From positions 1 to 64,000 of the forward strand of contig NZ_NQMR01000011.1 of the NCBI RefSeq assembly GCF_002276045.1: a DNA stretch of 64,000 nt, written 5' to 3'. Below are positions 44,766 through 53,826 of this stretch, piece after piece. Every line of letters begins with the position of its first letter. The first letter of the stretch is position 1. A program made the translations under genes and the position numbers. Origin of the DNA: Pseudoalteromonas sp. NBT06-2 (GTDB taxonomy: Bacteria > Pseudomonadota > Gammaproteobacteria > Enterobacterales > Alteromonadaceae). The notes beneath the pieces were generated by a model. That model saw nothing but the letters and a program-made list of their open reading frames with translations. It was not told the DNA's origin and made no database searches.

Positions 44766-45135
44766 TCTCTATTGCTCCTTCCAAAAACTGTTTTATATCT
44801 TGCTGCTCAAGCTCTCTCTCAAGTTCTTCATCGAGAGAAACAACATAAAAAAAGACAGTGCCTTCCGCCTGACGCTCCTCATCACGAACTTCAAAAATTG
44901 TTATGTATAATTTAAACTGATCGATAGCTGCATTAGCATAGCAATTATCATCAACTACAATTTTTGATAGAATCTGGTAAAACATCTCTCCTTTACCTTC
45001 AATAATTCTTTCAACTTGTTTGGATGTGCAAATGCTAATGACCTTAAATTCGATAAGGTGTTTGCGCTTAACAGGATCAGCAATCATGCTCAGTAATTTA
45101 CTCAGCTTTTCTTCAGACATAATTAGTCCTTCCAA
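44758..45135 (-). CDS. Acidic protein of unknown function
   Basis: A 125-residue acidic protein, unrecognised. Helices at the N-terminus (EEKLSKLLSMIADPVKRKHLI) are followed by strands and a very acidic C-terminal helix (DEELERELEQQDIKQFLEG). A second in-frame Met at residue 6 (MSEEKL) has an AAGGACTAAT stretch before it and may be the true start. It overlaps the next gene by 8 bp. The opposite charge of its downstream neighbour would suit a complex, which is inference only. Confidence 0.6.
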   Translation of the reverse strand: MEGLIMSEEKLSKLLSMIADPVKRKHLIEFKVISICTSKQVERIIEGKGEMFYQILSKIVVDDNCYANAAIDQFKLYITIFEVRDEERQAEGTVFFYVVSLDEELERELEQQDIKQFLEGAIEIE

Positions 45136-45171
45136 AAGTTTGAAATCAAATGTGTTTTGTTTTTTTAGGTT

Positions 45172-45546
45172 TTAGAAATCTATAACAGCTTTAAGCGCGT
45201 ACCACTGATAGTTATTACGCTGTTGCCGCATTTGGCCTGTCTCGCTGTATAGACCAATATCAATGTGAGCTGTGTTTTGGTGATGTGAAATTTTAAAAAA
45301 CATAGTTGCTTGGCAGTAAGTGAACATGCCAGCTGAGTGGTTACAAAACGGATCTGTCTCTCTGTTAATTTTGTATGTTGAAACTGCTGATAAAAGAGGA
45401 TGTGCTCCGCCGTTTTCTTTCATTAATAAGCAAATGCCGTTTGAAAAAGAAAGTATTAGATCTTGTTTGTCTTCAAGTTGCTGTAGCTCATCAAGTGATT
45501 TTGAAAGCTGAGAGCGCAAGTTATCGTTTCTTTCAACATTGGACAT
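45172..45546 (-). CDS. Protein of unknown function, first gene of the operon
   Basis: A 124-residue protein with an N-terminal coiled-coil (LRSQLSKSLDELQQLEDKQ) and a C-terminal beta-rich domain (ILSFSNGICLLMKENGG, TMFFKISHHQNTAHIDIGLY). No family is recognised and there is no signal peptide. A textbook promoter lies just upstream. It heads a compact unit of six or seven genes that runs away from the restriction-modification pair. Confidence 0.6.
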   Translation of the reverse strand: MSNVERNDNLRSQLSKSLDELQQLEDKQDLILSFSNGICLLMKENGGAHPLLSAVSTYKINRETDPFCNHSAGMFTYCQATMFFKISHHQNTAHIDIGLYSETGQMRQQRNNYQWYALKAVIDF

Positions 45547-45575
45547 TCACAATCTCTCTTAGCGACGGGATGAAC

Positions 45576-45604
45576 ATACTATCATAAACAAAGCTCCTTG
45601 TCAA
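45576..45604 (-). promoter_or_regulatory. Sigma-70-type promoter TTGACA-N17-TAGTAT
   Basis: On the minus strand a consensus -35 (TTGACA) and a good -10 (TAGTAT) are separated by exactly 17 bp. Transcription would start about 20 bp before the first gene of the minus-strand operon. Confidence 0.75.
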
Positions 45605-45612
45605 TACATATA

Positions 45613-45641
45613 ATACTTGTAGCTACATATACTCCAAGTAT
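45613..45641. promoter_or_regulatory. Dyad operator in the divergent promoter region
   Basis: Perfect 7-bp outer arms (ATACTTG / CAAGTAT) surround an inner 10-bp palindrome (TGTAGCTACA). The site lies between the minus-strand promoter and the restriction-modification genes. It could bind the small ribbon-helix-helix-like protein encoded 46 bp away, which would set the timing of the restriction system. Binding is inference. Confidence 0.5.
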
Positions 45642-45686
45642 TTATACGTGGTACCATTATGATGAAATCGTATGTAGGTTCATAGT

Positions 45687-45905
45687 ATGAAAAAACAAAT
45701 ATTGGCAACAGGAAGGTTAAATGACCGAGCTGATAGGACGAAGCTCACCAGCATCCACTTAGACAAAGAGGTGATAGACTGGATTGAAAAAAACACTAAA
45801 GGAAACAAGCAGCTCATATACAACTACTTAATGAAGAAAGGCATTGAGCAATATGAACAAAATAAAGAAACTATAATTTTAGAGGGCTTAGATGACAATT
45901 CTTAA
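45687..45905 (+). CDS. Small ribbon-helix-helix-like regulator upstream of R-M gene
   Basis: A 72-residue protein. A basic N-terminus is followed by a strand (KLTSIHLD) and two helices (KEVIDWIEKN, KQLIYNYLMKKGIEQYE), the pattern of ribbon-helix-helix DNA-binding proteins. Its last codons overlap the start of the fused methyltransferase-endonuclease gene by 14 bp, so the two are expressed together. The position fits a control protein for the restriction system, analogous to C proteins but of a different fold. An antitoxin-like origin is an alternative. The fold is judged from sequence pattern only. Confidence 0.6.
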   Translation: MKKQILATGRLNDRADRTKLTSIHLDKEVIDWIEKNTKGNKQLIYNYLMKKGIEQYEQNKETIILEGLDDNS

Positions 45906-48402
45906 TGAAGTAGATTTGATTCGCATAGCTGCGAACGAAAAGCTAGATCCTAAGAAAAAAGGTGAACTAGGTCAGTTTTATACAGCTGCCCCTATATCAA
46001 TGTTTATGGCTTCTTTGTTTGAATCCATGGCAGACGAGATTAACTTGCTCGATCCTGGATGCGGGCCTTGTTCTTTAGCTGCCGCTTTCACTGATGAGGC
46101 AATTAAGCGAGGAAATGTATCAACTATTAATATTGATGCACATGAAATCGAAGAGCGTATAAAGTCTCACATTGTAGAGAGTGTTAATGTATGTGAAGAG
46201 GTGGCAAAAAAAGCTGGGATTAAACTTAATCCAACTTTTCACTTCGGTGATTTTATTCAGAACTTCAGTAACGACATTACAAACTATAGTGACTGTGAGG
46301 CTGTGTTTGGCCCAATTGAGCACTATTCACACATTATCATGAACCCACCATACAAAAAGATAGCTAGCTCAAGCGATCATCGAAAGTGGCTACGAGCAGT
46401 GGGAATTGAAACGGTTAATCTATATTCAGCATTTGTAGCCATAGCCCTTAAGCGACTCAAGCAAGGTGGCGAATTGGTAGCTATTATTCCACGCTCATTC
46501 TGCAATGGACCCTACTATCAGCCATTCAGAGAGCAATTAATAAATGAAGCAGCCATCAGGCACATTCATATCTTTGACAGCCGATCAAATGCATTTTCAG
46601 GCGATGATGTATTGCAAGAGAATATTATTCTACATCTTGTAAAAGGCGAAGAACAAAGAGAAGTTACGATTACTTCAAGCCCTGTCGCGGACTTTCATCA
46701 GGACGATGAATCAGGAACGGTGACAGCTTCTGACATGACTACACGAACAGTACCTTTTAGTTCAATCGTTAACCCTGGCGATAAACAGCAATTTATTCAT
46801 ATCGCCGCCAATAATCGTGATCAGTCAATTATCGATAAACTAAGCGTGTTTAATTCTACGCTGGAAGATATAAGTGCTCAGGTTTCCACTGGCCCCGTTG
46901 TGGACTTCAGGCTTAAAGATGATCTTCGCAAAGACATTGAGCCAGGTGCAGTACCTCTGATTTACCCTGTCCATTTAAATGGCGGTGTGAACTGGCCAAA
47001 GGAGTCTAAAAAGCCAAACGCTATATCTGTCTCAGACAAGTCAAAAAGTTGGCTCTGGAAGCATGAGGGCTACTTTGTAATTGTTCGCAGGTTTAGCTCT
47101 AAAGAAGAAAAGCGCCGAATTGTTGCAACACCTTACGATAGCTCATTAGCTGGCGAGCTAATTGGCTTTGAAAACAAGTTGAATGTATTTCACAGCAAAA
47201 AGGTAGGATTAGATAGAGAGTTAGCTTTAGGACTATATGTTTATTTGAACTGTACGTTATTGGATAAGTATTACCGTTTATTTGGTGGTCATACTCAGGT
47301 TAACGCTACAGATTTACGTACTATTCACTACCCTGAGCCTGATACGTTGCGTAGAATTGGAGCCCAGGTTCAAACACCAGATTTAACACAAAAAGAAATT
47401 GATCAACTAATAGAAAGGGAAATCAGTCAAATGACCGGCGTAGAAAATAATAACCCGTTAAGTGGGCAAGAAAAAATAGATCAAGCATTAGAGGTTATCA
47501 CACTGCTAGGAATGCCTAGGGCTCAACAAAATGAACGATCAGCCCTTACTTTTCTTACATTACTTAACTTACATCCTGAGGGCAGTTGGCAAGAGCTTGA
47601 GAAGCCATTGTTCGGCGTAACGCCAATTATGGACTGGTGCAGAGATGTTTACGGTAAAGAGTACGCACCCAATACTCGCGAGACATTCCGCAGGCAGACG
47701 CTTCACCAGTTCGTTGATGGTGGACTTGCTCTTTATAACCCTGACAAACCAGACAGGCCGGTTAACAGCCCTAAAGCTTGCTATCAGATAGCTCCTGAAT
47801 TGTTTGAAGTATTATTGGAATACGGGACAGCTAGCTGGGAAAAAGCTCTAAAAGGTTGGTTAAAATTACGCAAGACATTAGCTCAACAGTATGCGATGGA
47901 GCGAGAAATGCAGATGATACCTCTTACTTTGGATGATGGCACTGAAATCAAATTGAGCCCTGGTATTCACAGCCAATTAATTCACGACATTGTGATTGAG
48001 TTCGGTCCCAGATTTGCGCCTGGCTCAGAAGTGATTTATTTGGGTGATACAGGAGCAAAAGAGGACTTCTTTAGGAAAGACAGATTGGCAGAGCTAGGAG
48101 TTACTGTTGATCGTAAAGGCAAACTGCCTGATGTTGTATTGTATTGGCCTGAACGTGACTGGCTACTACTTATTGAGTCTGTGACAAGTCATGGTCCTGT
48201 TGATGGTAAGCGCCACGGAGAGCTTGCGAAATTGTTCAAGGATTCAAAGCCTGGTCTTGTTTACGTTACTGCATTTCCTGACAGAAAAATCATGGGTAAA
48301 TATTTAGGCGAGATTAGTTGGGAAACTGAAGTATGGATGTCGGAAGCGCCGACCCATATGATTCACTTTAATGGTGATAGGTTTCTTGGGCCACATGATT
48401 AA
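45892..48402 (+). CDS. Single-chain restriction-modification enzyme, N6A-methyltransferase + PstI/BsuBI-like endonuclease
   Basis: An 836-residue fusion. The N-terminal half is an N6-adenine methyltransferase: GQFYT at 27-31 (motif X), LLDPGCGPC at 52-60 (SAM motif I) and NPPYKK at 151-156 (catalytic motif IV), followed by a target-recognition region to about 480. Residues about 495-660 match the helical N-terminal part of BsuBI/PstI endonucleases (KIDQALEVITLLGMPRAQQNERS). The end carries their catalytic core: LGDTGAKEDFF near 716, KLPDVVLYW, LLIESVTSHGP near 762, then WETEVWMSEAPTHMIHFNGD at the C-terminus. PstI and BsuBI recognise CTGCAG with separate M and R proteins; here both are one chain. 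The same target is likely but not proven. The upstream small regulator overlaps by 14 bp, and a terminator follows. Confidence 0.9.
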   Translation: MTILNEVDLIRIAANEKLDPKKKGELGQFYTAAPISMFMASLFESMADEINLLDPGCGPCSLAAAFTDEAIKRGNVSTINIDAHEIEERIKSHIVESVNVCEEVAKKAGIKLNPTFHFGDFIQNFSNDITNYSDCEAVFGPIEHYSHIIMNPPYKKIASSSDHRKWLRAVGIETVNLYSAFVAIALKRLKQGGELVAIIPRSFCNGPYYQPFREQLINEAAIRHIHIFDSRSNAFSGDDVLQENIILHLVKGEEQREVTITSSPVADFHQDDESGTVTASDMTTRTVPFSSIVNPGDKQQFIHIAANNRDQSIIDKLSVFNSTLEDISAQVSTGPVVDFRLKDDLRKDIEPGAVPLIYPVHLNGGVNWPKESKKPNAISVSDKSKSWLWKHEGYFVIVRRFSSKEEKRRIVATPYDSSLAGELIGFENKLNVFHSKKVGLDRELALGLYVYLNCTLLDKYYRLFGGHTQVNATDLRTIHYPEPDTLRRIGAQVQTPDLTQKEIDQLIEREISQMTGVENNNPLSGQEKIDQALEVITLLGMPRAQQNERSALTFLTLLNLHPEGSWQELEKPLFGVTPIMDWCRDVYGKEYAPNTRETFRRQTLHQFVDGGLALYNPDKPDRPVNSPKACYQIAPELFEVLLEYGTASWEKALKGWLKLRKTLAQQYAMEREMQMIPLTLDDGTEIKLSPGIHSQLIHDIVIEFGPRFAPGSEVIYLGDTGAKEDFFRKDRLAELGVTVDRKGKLPDVVLYWPERDWLLLIESVTSHGPVDGKRHGELAKLFKDSKPGLVYVTAFPDRKIMGKYLGEISWETEVWMSEAPTHMIHFNGDRFLGPHD

Positions 48403-48422
48403 ATATAAATAGGATTGATAAA

Positions 48423-48444
48423 GGTATCGAGAGGTGCCTTTTTT
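48423..48444 (+). terminator. Terminator of the restriction-modification unit
   Basis: A 6-bp stem (GGTATC / GGTGCC, with G-U pairs) and GAGA tetraloop are followed by six T, 20 bp after the stop codon. Confidence 0.7.
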
Positions 48445-48463
48445 ATATCTAAATTTCAGGCAT

Positions 48464-48487
48464 AAAAAAAGCCGCTCGTAAGCAGCT
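48464..48487 (-). terminator. Terminator of the tRNA-Leu transcript
   Basis: Read on the minus strand, a 7-bp stem (AGCTGCT / AGCGGCT) is followed directly by a run of seven T, 16 nt after the CCA end of the tRNA. Confidence 0.75.
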
Positions 48488-48502
48488 GATTTTTAATTGC
48501 AA

Positions 48503-48587
48503 TGGTAGCCGAAGACGGACTTGAACCGTCACTCTCGAAAGAACCGCATTTTGAATGCGGCGTGTCTACCAATTCCACCATTCGGCC
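48503..48587 (-). tRNA. tRNA-Leu (anticodon CAA)
   Basis: An 85-nt class II tRNA with encoded CCA. The acceptor stem is GGCCGAA paired with TTCGGCT, the D arm reads GTGGAATTGGTAGACAC, the anticodon loop is TTCAAAA within a CCGCA/TGCGG stem, a long variable arm follows, and the T arm is ACGG-TTCAAGT-CCGT. All stems pair. The 3' end faces the accessory island, the usual side for integration of mobile elements. Confidence 0.95.
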
Positions 48588-49113
48588 ATTTCAATTAAAC
48601 TTTATACAATCCTTTGTATTTCCGCTATATCAATTACTATATATTGGAATATTAGCAGCTGATTATTATACATCAATATACATTTAACAATTGCTAATAT
48701 TTAACTAGCTTTCCCTTTAAATTCAATTGGTTAGGCGCAAGACCTATTGCCTTTTGAATCCCCTATGTCTACCAATTCCATCATACTGGCATAATTTTTC
48801 TTTGACTCTCTCGATTTAATCAGATGAAAAAATAAAGAAAAACCACTTCAGAGCTTAAGCTTTATAAAAGTTATTTTTATTAGATGCTCTCATCTCTATG
48901 CAATGCATTATACAAAGATGACATCATGCAGCAAGTATTTTTTACATTCACAGCGTTAACTGCTTAGTAATCATTCAATTTAATGATTATTGTTATGAAT
49001 AGTAACAATATAGATTAACGGCTCTAAACATTTTCATCGAATAAATTCCCTCACGGTATGGGTTTTGATAAAATAAAGTATCTCGAGAACGCGTTGTATA
49101 AATTAGGACTAAA
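48588..49113. other. Intergenic region with degenerate tRNA
   Basis: About 525 bp with no supportable protein gene. It holds the degenerate tRNA-Leu listed separately. The rest is AT-rich, and no clear promoter was found for the RDD gene or the tRNA. Confidence 0.6.
48728..48790 (-). pseudogene. Degenerate tRNA-Leu fragment
   Basis: On the minus strand, GATGGAATTGGTAGACA reproduces the D arm of the adjacent tRNA-Leu almost exactly, and a loop with the same CAA anticodon (GGGGA-TTCAAAA) follows at the right distance. After that the 3' side of the anticodon stem, the variable arm and the T arm no longer pair. No CCA end is present. It looks like the remnant of a second leucine tRNA that was tandem with the intact one. 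Confidence 0.7.
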
Positions 49114-49623
49114 ATGACAAATATAGAAATAAATTTTCCCAGAACCGGGTTAGGTCGTAGGCTGGCTTCTTGGGTATATGACGCTTTAGTTGTTGTGGCT
49201 TTTTCGATGGTAACCACTGTTTTTTTTCTATTTTCTGTTCAAGGGTTAATCGCTTTAGATTTACTGACATTAGGCAATGCAATTGATGTATCCGATTTAA
49301 TTGAAAGCAACCTAATTTTAGAAGTTATTCGTGGTACTTTATTGGTAGGTGTAAACTGTGCTTTTTTTGTTTATTTTTGGACTAAAGGTGGGCAAACAAT
49401 TGGTATGCGCTCATGGCGTTTAAAAGTACAAAATTTAGATGGCAGTAATATCTCTATAAAGCAGGCAATTATTAGGGTTTTAACCTCATTATTAGGTCTC
49501 GGTAATTTATTGGTTATTATTGATTTTAAAAATAAACGTGCTTTACAAGATTACGCAGCTAAAACTGAGATAATTACATTAACTAAAGAAGAAAATAAAC
49601 GTATTTATCAATCCCTAGATTAG
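49114..49623 (+). CDS. RDD family inner-membrane protein
   Basis: A 169-residue membrane protein. The family's Arg and Asp landmarks occur in GLGRRLASWVYDALVV near the N-terminus. Three hydrophobic segments follow (about 20-42, 72-92 and 115-135), and the conserved GQTIGMRSWRLKV lies before the last. The function of RDD proteins is not settled; some affect ion homeostasis. The gene stands alone, convergent with pdxJ, and ends before a shared hairpin. Confidence 0.85.
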   Translation: MTNIEINFPRTGLGRRLASWVYDALVVVAFSMVTTVFFLFSVQGLIALDLLTLGNAIDVSDLIESNLILEVIRGTLLVGVNCAFFVYFWTKGGQTIGMRSWRLKVQNLDGSNISIKQAIIRVLTSLLGLGNLLVIIDFKNKRALQDYAAKTEIITLTKEENKRIYQSLD

Positions 49624-49644
49624 TCACTATAAAATAACAATCAA

Positions 49645-49671
49645 ATTAGCGAGTACTTTTGACTCGCTAAT
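49645..49671. terminator. Hairpin between convergent RDD and pdxJ genes
   Basis: A perfect 10-bp stem (ATTAGCGAGT / ACTCGCTAAT) with a 7-nt loop sits between the two stops. T-rich tracts on each side are short, so termination is probable in both directions but not strong. Confidence 0.65.
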
Positions 49672-49690
49672 AATGTTGTTAAAACGAGGT

Positions 49691-50422
49691 TTAAAGTCTT
49701 GCTTCAAGCATTAAACGTTTCATATCTCTTACTGCTTTTTCAAGCCCATCGATAGCAGCTCGAGCGATAATTGCATGACCTATATTTAGCTCGTAAATCT
49801 CTGTTATGGCAGCGATTGGTTTTACATTATGGTAATTCAAGCCGTGGCCAGCGTTTACTATCAAATCTAACTCGACAGCAAAGGCAACACCATCTCTAAT
49901 ACGATTTAGCTCAGCTAATTGTTCTTTATCATTTTGTGCATCAGCATATGCGCCAGTATGTATTTCAATGTATGGTGCGCCAACATAAGAACACGCTTTA
50001 AGTTGCTTTTCATCTGCATCAACAAATAAAGAGACTTTAATGCCTGCTTCTGTTAAACGTTTCACTGCATCTGCAATTTTTTCTTGATTACCAAAAACAT
50101 CTAAACCACCTTCAGTCGTTAGCTCTTCACGTTTTTCTGGTACTAAGCAAACATACTCAGGTTTAGTTTCTATTGCGATCGCAATCATTTCTTCTGTAAC
50201 AGCAATCTCAAGGTTCATTCTGGTTTGTATCGTCTGCTTCATTACAGCAACATCTCTATCTTGTATATGCCGACGATCTTCACGTAAATGAATCGTGATG
50301 CCATCAGCACCGCCATGTTCAGCCACACTAGCTGCATGAACAGGATCTGGATAAGTTGTGCCCCTTGCCTGGCGTAATGTAGCTATATGATCAACATTAA
50401 TACCTAATAAAACATCTTTCAT
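49691..50422 (-). CDS. pdxJ: Pyridoxine 5'-phosphate synthase
   Basis: A 243-residue TIM-barrel enzyme that joins 1-deoxyxylulose 5-phosphate with 3-amino-1-hydroxyacetone phosphate to give vitamin B6 phosphate. The N-terminus ([18 protein letters not shown]), [14 protein letters not shown] and the C-terminal [10 protein letters not shown] are characteristic, and the length is normal. It is the last gene of the lepA-lepB-rnc-era-recO-pdxJ run, the common arrangement in gammaproteobacteria, and follows recO by 26 bp. Confidence 0.97.
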   Translation of the reverse strand: MKDVLLGINVDHIATLRQARGTTYPDPVHAASVAEHGGADGITIHLREDRRHIQDRDVAVMKQTIQTRMNLEIAVTEEMIAIAIETKPEYVCLVPEKREELTTEGGLDVFGNQEKIADAVKRLTEAGIKVSLFVDADEKQLKACSYVGAPYIEIHTGAYADAQNDKEQLAELNRIRDGVAFAVELDLIVNAGHGLNYHNVKPIAAITEIYELNIGHAIIARAAIDGLEKAVRDMKRLMLEARL

Positions 50423-50448
50423 TGTTATTGCCTTATAATTTTATAAAA

Positions 50449-51159
50449 TCAGCGCTTTATAAATAGCTCTCTGCTTTTTAAAGGTTTATTCCCCAATAAG
50501 GGTTTTAATAAATAACGACTTAATTGTTTCGCCAATTGCCTTACAGCTAACTTACTAAAGTCATAGTTTAAGATTGCTAATAATTGTTCACCATATACTG
50601 CCTGCTGATAGCTATTATAATCAGCTTCATTTGGCAGTATTTTACCCCAACCCATTTGATCAAAAAATTGATATTGCGCTTTGCTTTTAATTTTATCGCC
50701 TGCGATATCAAATTCAAAGTCAATTCCATAGCCTAACAATTCTAATAATTGAAATTCAAAGGTTCTCAAATAAGGTTCAACTTCATTATCTTGCTGCAAA
50801 TAATTAATATGTTGATGATAAAGCACGTAAGCATCTTCTATAGGCTCATTATGCGGAATAATACGTTGGCACAATTCATTTAAATAAAACCCGCAATAAA
50901 GCGATTTACCTTTAAGAAAAGTAATTTTGCCAGGTAATTCAAATTGAGTGAGGTATTTTAAATCACCTCTGCCTGAGTAGCTGATAAGAAGTTGTTGGAA
51001 TGGTTGTAATTGTGCTTTGTGTTTAATTGAATGCCTGCCTTTAAGCCTGGCAAGCATTCTAATTTGCCCTACGCCTTCTACAAGCATATCAATCATTATT
51101 TGCGAATCACTATAAGGTCTATGGTGCAATAAATATGCATTGTAAAGGAGTGTATTCAT
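50449..51159 (-). CDS. recO: DNA repair protein RecO
   Basis: A 236-residue protein with an N-terminal OB-like region (AYLLHHRPYSDSQIMIDMLVEG, shown by its first and last strands AYLLHHRPY and MLVEGVGQI) and a helical C-terminal domain. RecO works with RecF and RecR to load RecA on gapped DNA. The gene's place between era and pdxJ is conserved and supports the name. The zinc-binding cysteines of some RecO proteins are absent, as is usual in this group. Confidence 0.9.
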   Translation of the reverse strand: MNTLLYNAYLLHHRPYSDSQIMIDMLVEGVGQIRMLARLKGRHSIKHKAQLQPFQQLLISYSGRGDLKYLTQFELPGKITFLKGKSLYCGFYLNELCQRIIPHNEPIEDAYVLYHQHINYLQQDNEVEPYLRTFEFQLLELLGYGIDFEFDIAGDKIKSKAQYQFFDQMGWGKILPNEADYNSYQQAVYGEQLLAILNYDFSKLAVRQLAKQLSRYLLKPLLGNKPLKSRELFIKR

Positions 51160-51178
51160 TCTATTTTATAATGAGTTG

Positions 51179-52153
51179 TTATTCACTACCATAACCTAAG
51201 CTACGCAATGCACGTTCATCATCCGCCCAGCCCGACTTCACTTTAACCCAAAGTTCTAAAAATACTTTGTTATCGAGCATGGCTTCCATATCTTTACGTG
51301 CTTCACGCCCTATGGTTTTAAGTTTTTCACCTCTATTACCAATTACCATACGTTTTTGAGTTTCACGCTCAACGAGTATCAAGCCGTTTACCTGCCAAAC
51401 ACCATTATCTTTCCATTTGAACTGCTCGATTTCAACAGTAATAGAGTAAGGTACTTCATCACCCATAAAACGCATTAATTTTTCACGAATGATTTCAGCC
51501 GCTAAAAAGCGCATTGATCTATCTGTAACATAGTCTTCAGGGAAATAAAATTCACATGGTTCTAAGTGATTTTTAACATGCTTTTTAATGATATCAATAT
51601 TTTTACCTTTAGTAGCGGACACTGGTAAAATATCTAAAAACTTGCCTTTTTTAGATAAAAACTCTAAATGAGGCAGTAACGATTCCTTATCTTTAACTAA
51701 ATCAACTTTATTAATTAGTAGTAATACAGGTGTACCACTCAGTATAACCTTATTAAGTACCATTTCATCATCTTCAGTCCAATGAGTCCCTTCAACTAAA
51801 AATAGTATTAATTGGACATCACCAATGGAACTACTTGCTGCGCGATTCATTAAACGGTTAATTGCACGCTTTTCATCTATATGCAAACCAGGAGTATCGA
51901 TATAAACAGCTTGATAATTATCTTCTGTATGTATACCCATTATACGATGTCGGGTCGTTTGTGGTTTGCGAGAAGTAATACTTACCTTTTGTTCAATAAT
52001 TTCATTTAGTAAGGTAGATTTACCTACATTCGGACGACCTACAATGGCAACCATACCACAGTGAGTATCTGGAATATCATGCTTAATCTCTAAACTTTCA
52101 GATAAAATACTATCAGGTGCATTGTCGTGTTTTATATCGTTTTCAGGTTTCAT
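51179..52153 (-). CDS. era: Ribosome-assembly GTPase Era
   Basis: A 324-residue GTPase. It shows G1 [12 protein letters not shown] near residue 39, DTPGLH, NKVD, SATKG and a C-terminal KH domain with [13 protein letters not shown]. Era binds the 3' end of 16S rRNA and helps mature the small subunit. Its start overlaps the rnc stop by ATGA. The N-terminal 30 residues are an extra polar extension compared with E. coli Era. Confidence 0.97.
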   Translation of the reverse strand: MKPENDIKHDNAPDSILSESLEIKHDIPDTHCGMVAIVGRPNVGKSTLLNEIIEQKVSITSRKPQTTRHRIMGIHTEDNYQAVYIDTPGLHIDEKRAINRLMNRAASSSIGDVQLILFLVEGTHWTEDDEMVLNKVILSGTPVLLLINKVDLVKDKESLLPHLEFLSKKGKFLDILPVSATKGKNIDIIKKHVKNHLEPCEFYFPEDYVTDRSMRFLAAEIIREKLMRFMGDEVPYSITVEIEQFKWKDNGVWQVNGLILVERETQKRMVIGNRGEKLKTIGREARKDMEAMLDNKVFLELWVKVKSGWADDERALRSLGYGSE

Positions 52154-52833
52154 TTTTTAGCTTCATTCTTTAATTTATGTAGCGCAAGCTCTGCTGATTT
52201 TTGCTCGGCTTTGCGGCGAGAAGTTCCCGCACATGTAAAGCTATCCATGCCTTCAACAATACATTCAACAGTGAACATTTGATTATGCGCCTGTCCTTTC
52301 GTATCTATTACAGTATAGCTAGGTAAAGGTAATTTACGCGCTTGTAGATACTCTTGTAATAAGGTTTTTGGATCTTTTTGATTGATCTCAGGAGAAATAG
52401 CCTCTAAGCGAGATGCATACCAATTTAATATTAGCTCCTGACAATTATCGATACCAGAATCTAAAAATACAGCACCAATTATGGCTTCAACAGCATCTGC
52501 TAATGTTGATTCTCTGCGATAACCACCACTTTTCAACTCTCCAGGGCCTAGCCTTAAAAAGTCACCTAATTTAAATTCAACACCAAACTCGGCTAAGGTT
52601 TGCCCTCGGACTAAAGTTGAGCGCATTCTACTTAAATCGCCTTCTCTTGCTTTTGGAAATTGATGATAAAGTTTATCAGCAATAACAAAGCTCAATATTG
52701 AATCACCTAGAAACTCAAGTCTTTCATTATGTTGACCTTTATGACTTCTATGTGTTAATGCTTGATCTAATAACTGAGAGTTTATAAACGTATACCCAAT
52801 TTTAGAATATAAATCTTTTGCGTCTTTTTTCAT
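52150..52833 (-). CDS. rnc: Ribonuclease III
   Basis: A 227-residue double-strand-specific RNase. The signature [16 protein letters not shown] near residue 38 holds the catalytic acidic residues, a second acidic site lies in [14 protein letters not shown], and the double-stranded RNA-binding domain starts at [11 protein letters not shown] near 154. It cuts rRNA precursors and structured mRNAs. It is coupled to era by overlap, the usual arrangement. Confidence 0.97.
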   Translation of the reverse strand: MKKDAKDLYSKIGYTFINSQLLDQALTHRSHKGQHNERLEFLGDSILSFVIADKLYHQFPKAREGDLSRMRSTLVRGQTLAEFGVEFKLGDFLRLGPGELKSGGYRRESTLADAVEAIIGAVFLDSGIDNCQELILNWYASRLEAISPEINQKDPKTLLQEYLQARKLPLPSYTVIDTKGQAHNQMFTVECIVEGMDSFTCAGTSRRKAEQKSAELALHKLKNEAKK

Positions 52834-52876
52834 TATCTAATTTTCATTTCTTTAAATTACGCTGTATAACTAAGGC

Positions 52877-53812
52877 TTATTGGATAGAACCTAATCGATT
52901 AAAACGAACGCCAGTTGGTACCCAACCAGGTAAAAAATCATCATTTGTATTATCAAATTCAAAACTCATCCAGATAAATACCGCCTTACCTACTAAATTT
53001 TCTTTTGGAACAAATCCCCAAAAACGACCATCTGCACTATTATCACGGTTATCACCCATAAGAAAATAACTATCAGCAGGAACACGCCACTCATCGACTT
53101 TAGTACCTGGCTGTTGGAAGTAACGACTTTTTGATTCAAGTGCCATCGGATTAATTAAAATATCATGTTCAACACCCGCTAACTCTTCAGTTAAGCGTGG
53201 TAAAGCCATGCCTTGCATTGAAAACTCATCTTCATTTATAAGGGTTAAACCAATTTTATTAAACTTACCACATTTAAGTCCTGCATTTTGTGTTTCACCG
53301 GACTTACATAGTGGTTTTACATATAGTTGTTTATCGCTATAAACAACTATATCTCCTGGTAGGCCTACAACACGTTTTATAAAGTCTACATTAGTATCCA
53401 AAGGATATTTAAATACGGTAATATCACCGCGTTTAGGGCTATCCATTTCTACTAATTGTGTACGCCACACAGGATCTTTTATACCATAAGTGTACTTTTG
53501 AACTAATATAAAATCTCCAATTAATAATGTCGGCATCATTGAACCTGACGGTATTTGAAAGGGTTCAAATATAAAAGATCTAAAAATAGTGATTGCTGCA
53601 ATCATCGGAAATATCGAGATTGCAGATTCCGTTATCGCAGGTAATGGCGCAATTTTATCACGCGCTTCTTCATCAAGTTCCACACCGGATGCACTTTGTG
53701 CTACTGCTATTCGCTCTTTTCTTTTAGGTGCAAATATTAAGTGGTCAACTAACCAAATTAAGCCGCTTCCTAATGTCAAAATCACTAAAAATGTTGAAAA
53801 ATATCCTGCCAT
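52877..53812 (-). CDS. lepB: Signal peptidase I
   Basis: A 311-residue membrane serine protease. Two N-terminal hydrophobic segments (about 5-25 and 65-83) are followed by the catalytic Ser in PSGSMMPTL and the catalytic Lys in DFIKRVVGLPGD. GDNRDNSADGRFWG is the conserved box near the end. It removes signal peptides from exported proteins, including several encoded in this window. It follows lepA by 14 bp in a conserved pair. Confidence 0.97.
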   Translation of the reverse strand: MAGYFSTFLVILTLGSGLIWLVDHLIFAPKRKERIAVAQSASGVELDEEARDKIAPLPAITESAISIFPMIAAITIFRSFIFEPFQIPSGSMMPTLLIGDFILVQKYTYGIKDPVWRTQLVEMDSPKRGDITVFKYPLDTNVDFIKRVVGLPGDIVVYSDKQLYVKPLCKSGETQNAGLKCGKFNKIGLTLINEDEFSMQGMALPRLTEELAGVEHDILINPMALESKSRYFQQPGTKVDEWRVPADSYFLMGDNRDNSADGRFWGFVPKENLVGKAVFIWMSFEFDNTNDDFLPGWVPTGVRFNRLGSIQ

Positions 53813-53826
53813 AATACTTTTTTTCC

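Noticed and set aside
30383..48502. Attachment-site direct repeats delimiting one large island
   Set aside because: I found no copy of the tRNA-Leu 3' end near the left border and no integrase gene, so the whole stretch cannot be shown to be a single insertion.
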